This document shows positions 23,218-24,074 of a DNA stretch of 24,074 bases, piece by piece (position 1 is the stretch's first letter; each line of letters begins with the position of its first letter). The notes under the pieces were generated by a model. The model was given only the letters and a program-made list of their open reading frames with translations. It was not told where the DNA came from and searched no databases. The position numbers were made by a program, and so were the translations under genes. The stretch is from the NCBI GenBank assembly GCA_012522615.1, contig JAAYKB010000090.1, positions 1 to 24,074 of the forward strand. Reading direction: 5' to 3'. This stretch comes from Clostridiales bacterium (lineage in GTDB: Bacteria > Bacillota > Clostridia > Oscillospirales > Acutalibacteraceae).

Positions 23218-23859
23218 ATGACATGGGATAATGCCCTGAATACGGTTATGCGGATGGCGGAGACTTCCCTGACAACCCTTTCGCTGTTTTCGTTGACGCT
23301 TGTTTTTTCCCTCCCGCTGGGCTTGATTATGGCATTCGGCAGAATGTCGAGAATACGTCCGCTTTCATGGTTGATGAGCGGGTATCTACTGGTGATGCGC
23401 GGCACGCCTCTAATGCTTCAGCTTATCTTTTTCATGTATGGGATTGATCTGCCTTTTTCGCGATTTCAGGTGGCGGTTGTGGCGTTTTCACTCAATTATG
23501 CAGCCTACTTTGCCGAAATATTCCGCGCCGGCATACAGGGGGTTCCGATAGGTCAGCGTGAGGCTGCCAATGTGCTGGGATTTTCGAAGGGTCAGACATT
23601 TTTCAGGATAATCCTGCCGCAGGTGGTCAAAAATATCCTGCCTCCGATGGGAAACGAGTTTATGACGTTGGTCAAGGACACCTCTCTTGCACAGGTAATC
23701 GGCGTCGTGGAAATCTCGGCGCTGGCAAACAAGATGCAGGCATATTATGTTACCATTTTGCCCATTATCATAGCGGGAATCTTTTATCTTGTAATGAATG
23801 CTGTGGTTTCAAGCTGTTTTTCGCTGGCCGAGAAGCGGCTTGGGTATTATCATCAATGA
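23218..23859 (+). CDS. Amino acid ABC transporter permease
   Basis: Membrane channel subunit of the HisM/GlnP type, probably a homodimer because no second permease gene follows directly. The 213 residues have about five hydrophobic segments, the first near 18-40. The EAA loop that contacts the ATPase is seen in EIFRAGIQGVPIGQREAANV followed by LGFSKGQTF (about 100-130). PLMLQLIFFMYG and the FMTLVKDTSLAQVIG stretch are typical of the polar amino acid family. The ribosome site is weak (GGCGAGG), in line with lower expression than the binding protein. Stop and next ribosome site are adjacent. Confidence 0.95.
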   Translation: MTWDNALNTVMRMAETSLTTLSLFSLTLVFSLPLGLIMAFGRMSRIRPLSWLMSGYLLVMRGTPLMLQLIFFMYGIDLPFSRFQVAVVAFSLNYAAYFAEIFRAGIQGVPIGQREAANVLGFSKGQTFFRIILPQVVKNILPPMGNEFMTLVKDTSLAQVIGVVEISALANKMQAYYVTILPIIIAGIFYLVMNAVVSSCFSLAEKRLGYYHQ

Positions 23860-23872
23860 GGGGGAGATGAAG

Positions 23873-24074
23873 TTGAGCGTTTTGGAAGCGAAAAACATTC
23901 GCAAATCCTTTGGAAAGACCCCTGTGCTGTGCGACATCTCCTTTGATGTACAGCAGGGAGAGGTGCTTGCCGTTATCGGGCCGTCCGGTTCGGGCAAATC
24001 CACCCTGCTTCGCTGCGTCACCCTGCTTGAGGAAATAGATTCCGGCTCGGTCGCCTATGGCGATTTGGTAATGG
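23873..24074 (+). CDS. Amino acid ABC transporter ATP-binding protein (partial, 5' end)
   Basis: ATPase subunit of the same importer, cut by the window edge after about 67 residues. The visible part reads LEAKNIRKSFG, then VLCDISFDVQQGEVLAVIG, then the Walker A GPSGSGKST followed by LLRCVTLLEE, as in the HisP/GlnQ group. The start is taken as TTG at 23873 (MSVLEAKNI), with GGGGGAG 6-7 bases upstream. An in-frame ATG at 23867 touches the ribosome site and is less likely. It begins 13 bases after the permease stop, so it is in the same operon. Confidence 0.93.
   Translation, partial: MSVLEAKNIRKSFGKTPVLCDISFDVQQGEVLAVIGPSGSGKSTLLRCVTLLEEIDSGSVAYGDLVM

Overview
The window looks like the chromosome of an anaerobic, moderate-GC Bacillota, most likely class Clostridia (perhaps the Oscillospirales side; this placement is inference). 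Reasons: strong AGGAGG-type ribosome binding sites, sigma-A promoters with 17-base spacing, a DUF512 radical-SAM-like gene beside der, a PRK06851-type ATPase, pyruvate formate-lyase with its activase, AddA rather than RecB, and a block of small clostridial-type proteins. No rRNA, tRNA, CRISPR, phage or insertion sequence was seen. Gene density is high and the content is mostly core or housekeeping.

Layout. 1-116: no gene identified, and a terminator-like hairpin. 117-3741 (minus): yceD/DUF177-rpmF, a terminator, then the DUF512 gene and der, with der also having its own promoter. 3836-5762 (plus): a cytosolic three-PAS diguanylate cyclase. 5769-6838 (minus): three small proteins of unknown function. 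6921-8185 (plus): a YfcE-type phosphodiesterase overlapping a biotin-protein ligase, with a palindrome in their promoter. 8193-9299 (minus): a PRK06851-type ATPase. 9460-12761 (plus): pflB and pflA, each with its own promoter. 12822-16784: addA and a bacterial PH-domain protein. 16862-17179: rhaM-like mutarotase. 17327-21331: OmpR-type response regulator, sensor kinase and a membrane-anchored HtrA protease, an arrangement that suggests an envelope-stress module. 21383-22090 (minus): a histidine phosphatase. 22265-24074 (plus): a polar amino acid ABC transporter (binding protein, permease, start of the ATPase).

The most striking observation is in the last operon. The binding protein appears circularly permuted. 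The roughly 55-residue segment that normally closes the C-terminus of this family lies directly behind the lipoprotein signal peptide. A linker and the canonical N-terminal part follow, and the protein stops where the moved segment would normally begin. Each part is present once, so this is a rearrangement rather than a truncation.

Other points of interest are perfect or near-perfect inverted repeats placed on promoters (yfcE, rhaM, htrA) or between operon genes (response regulator/kinase, binding protein/permease), an addA without an adjacent addB, a degenerate second P-loop in the PRK06851-type ATPase, and the uncharacterised three-gene cluster.
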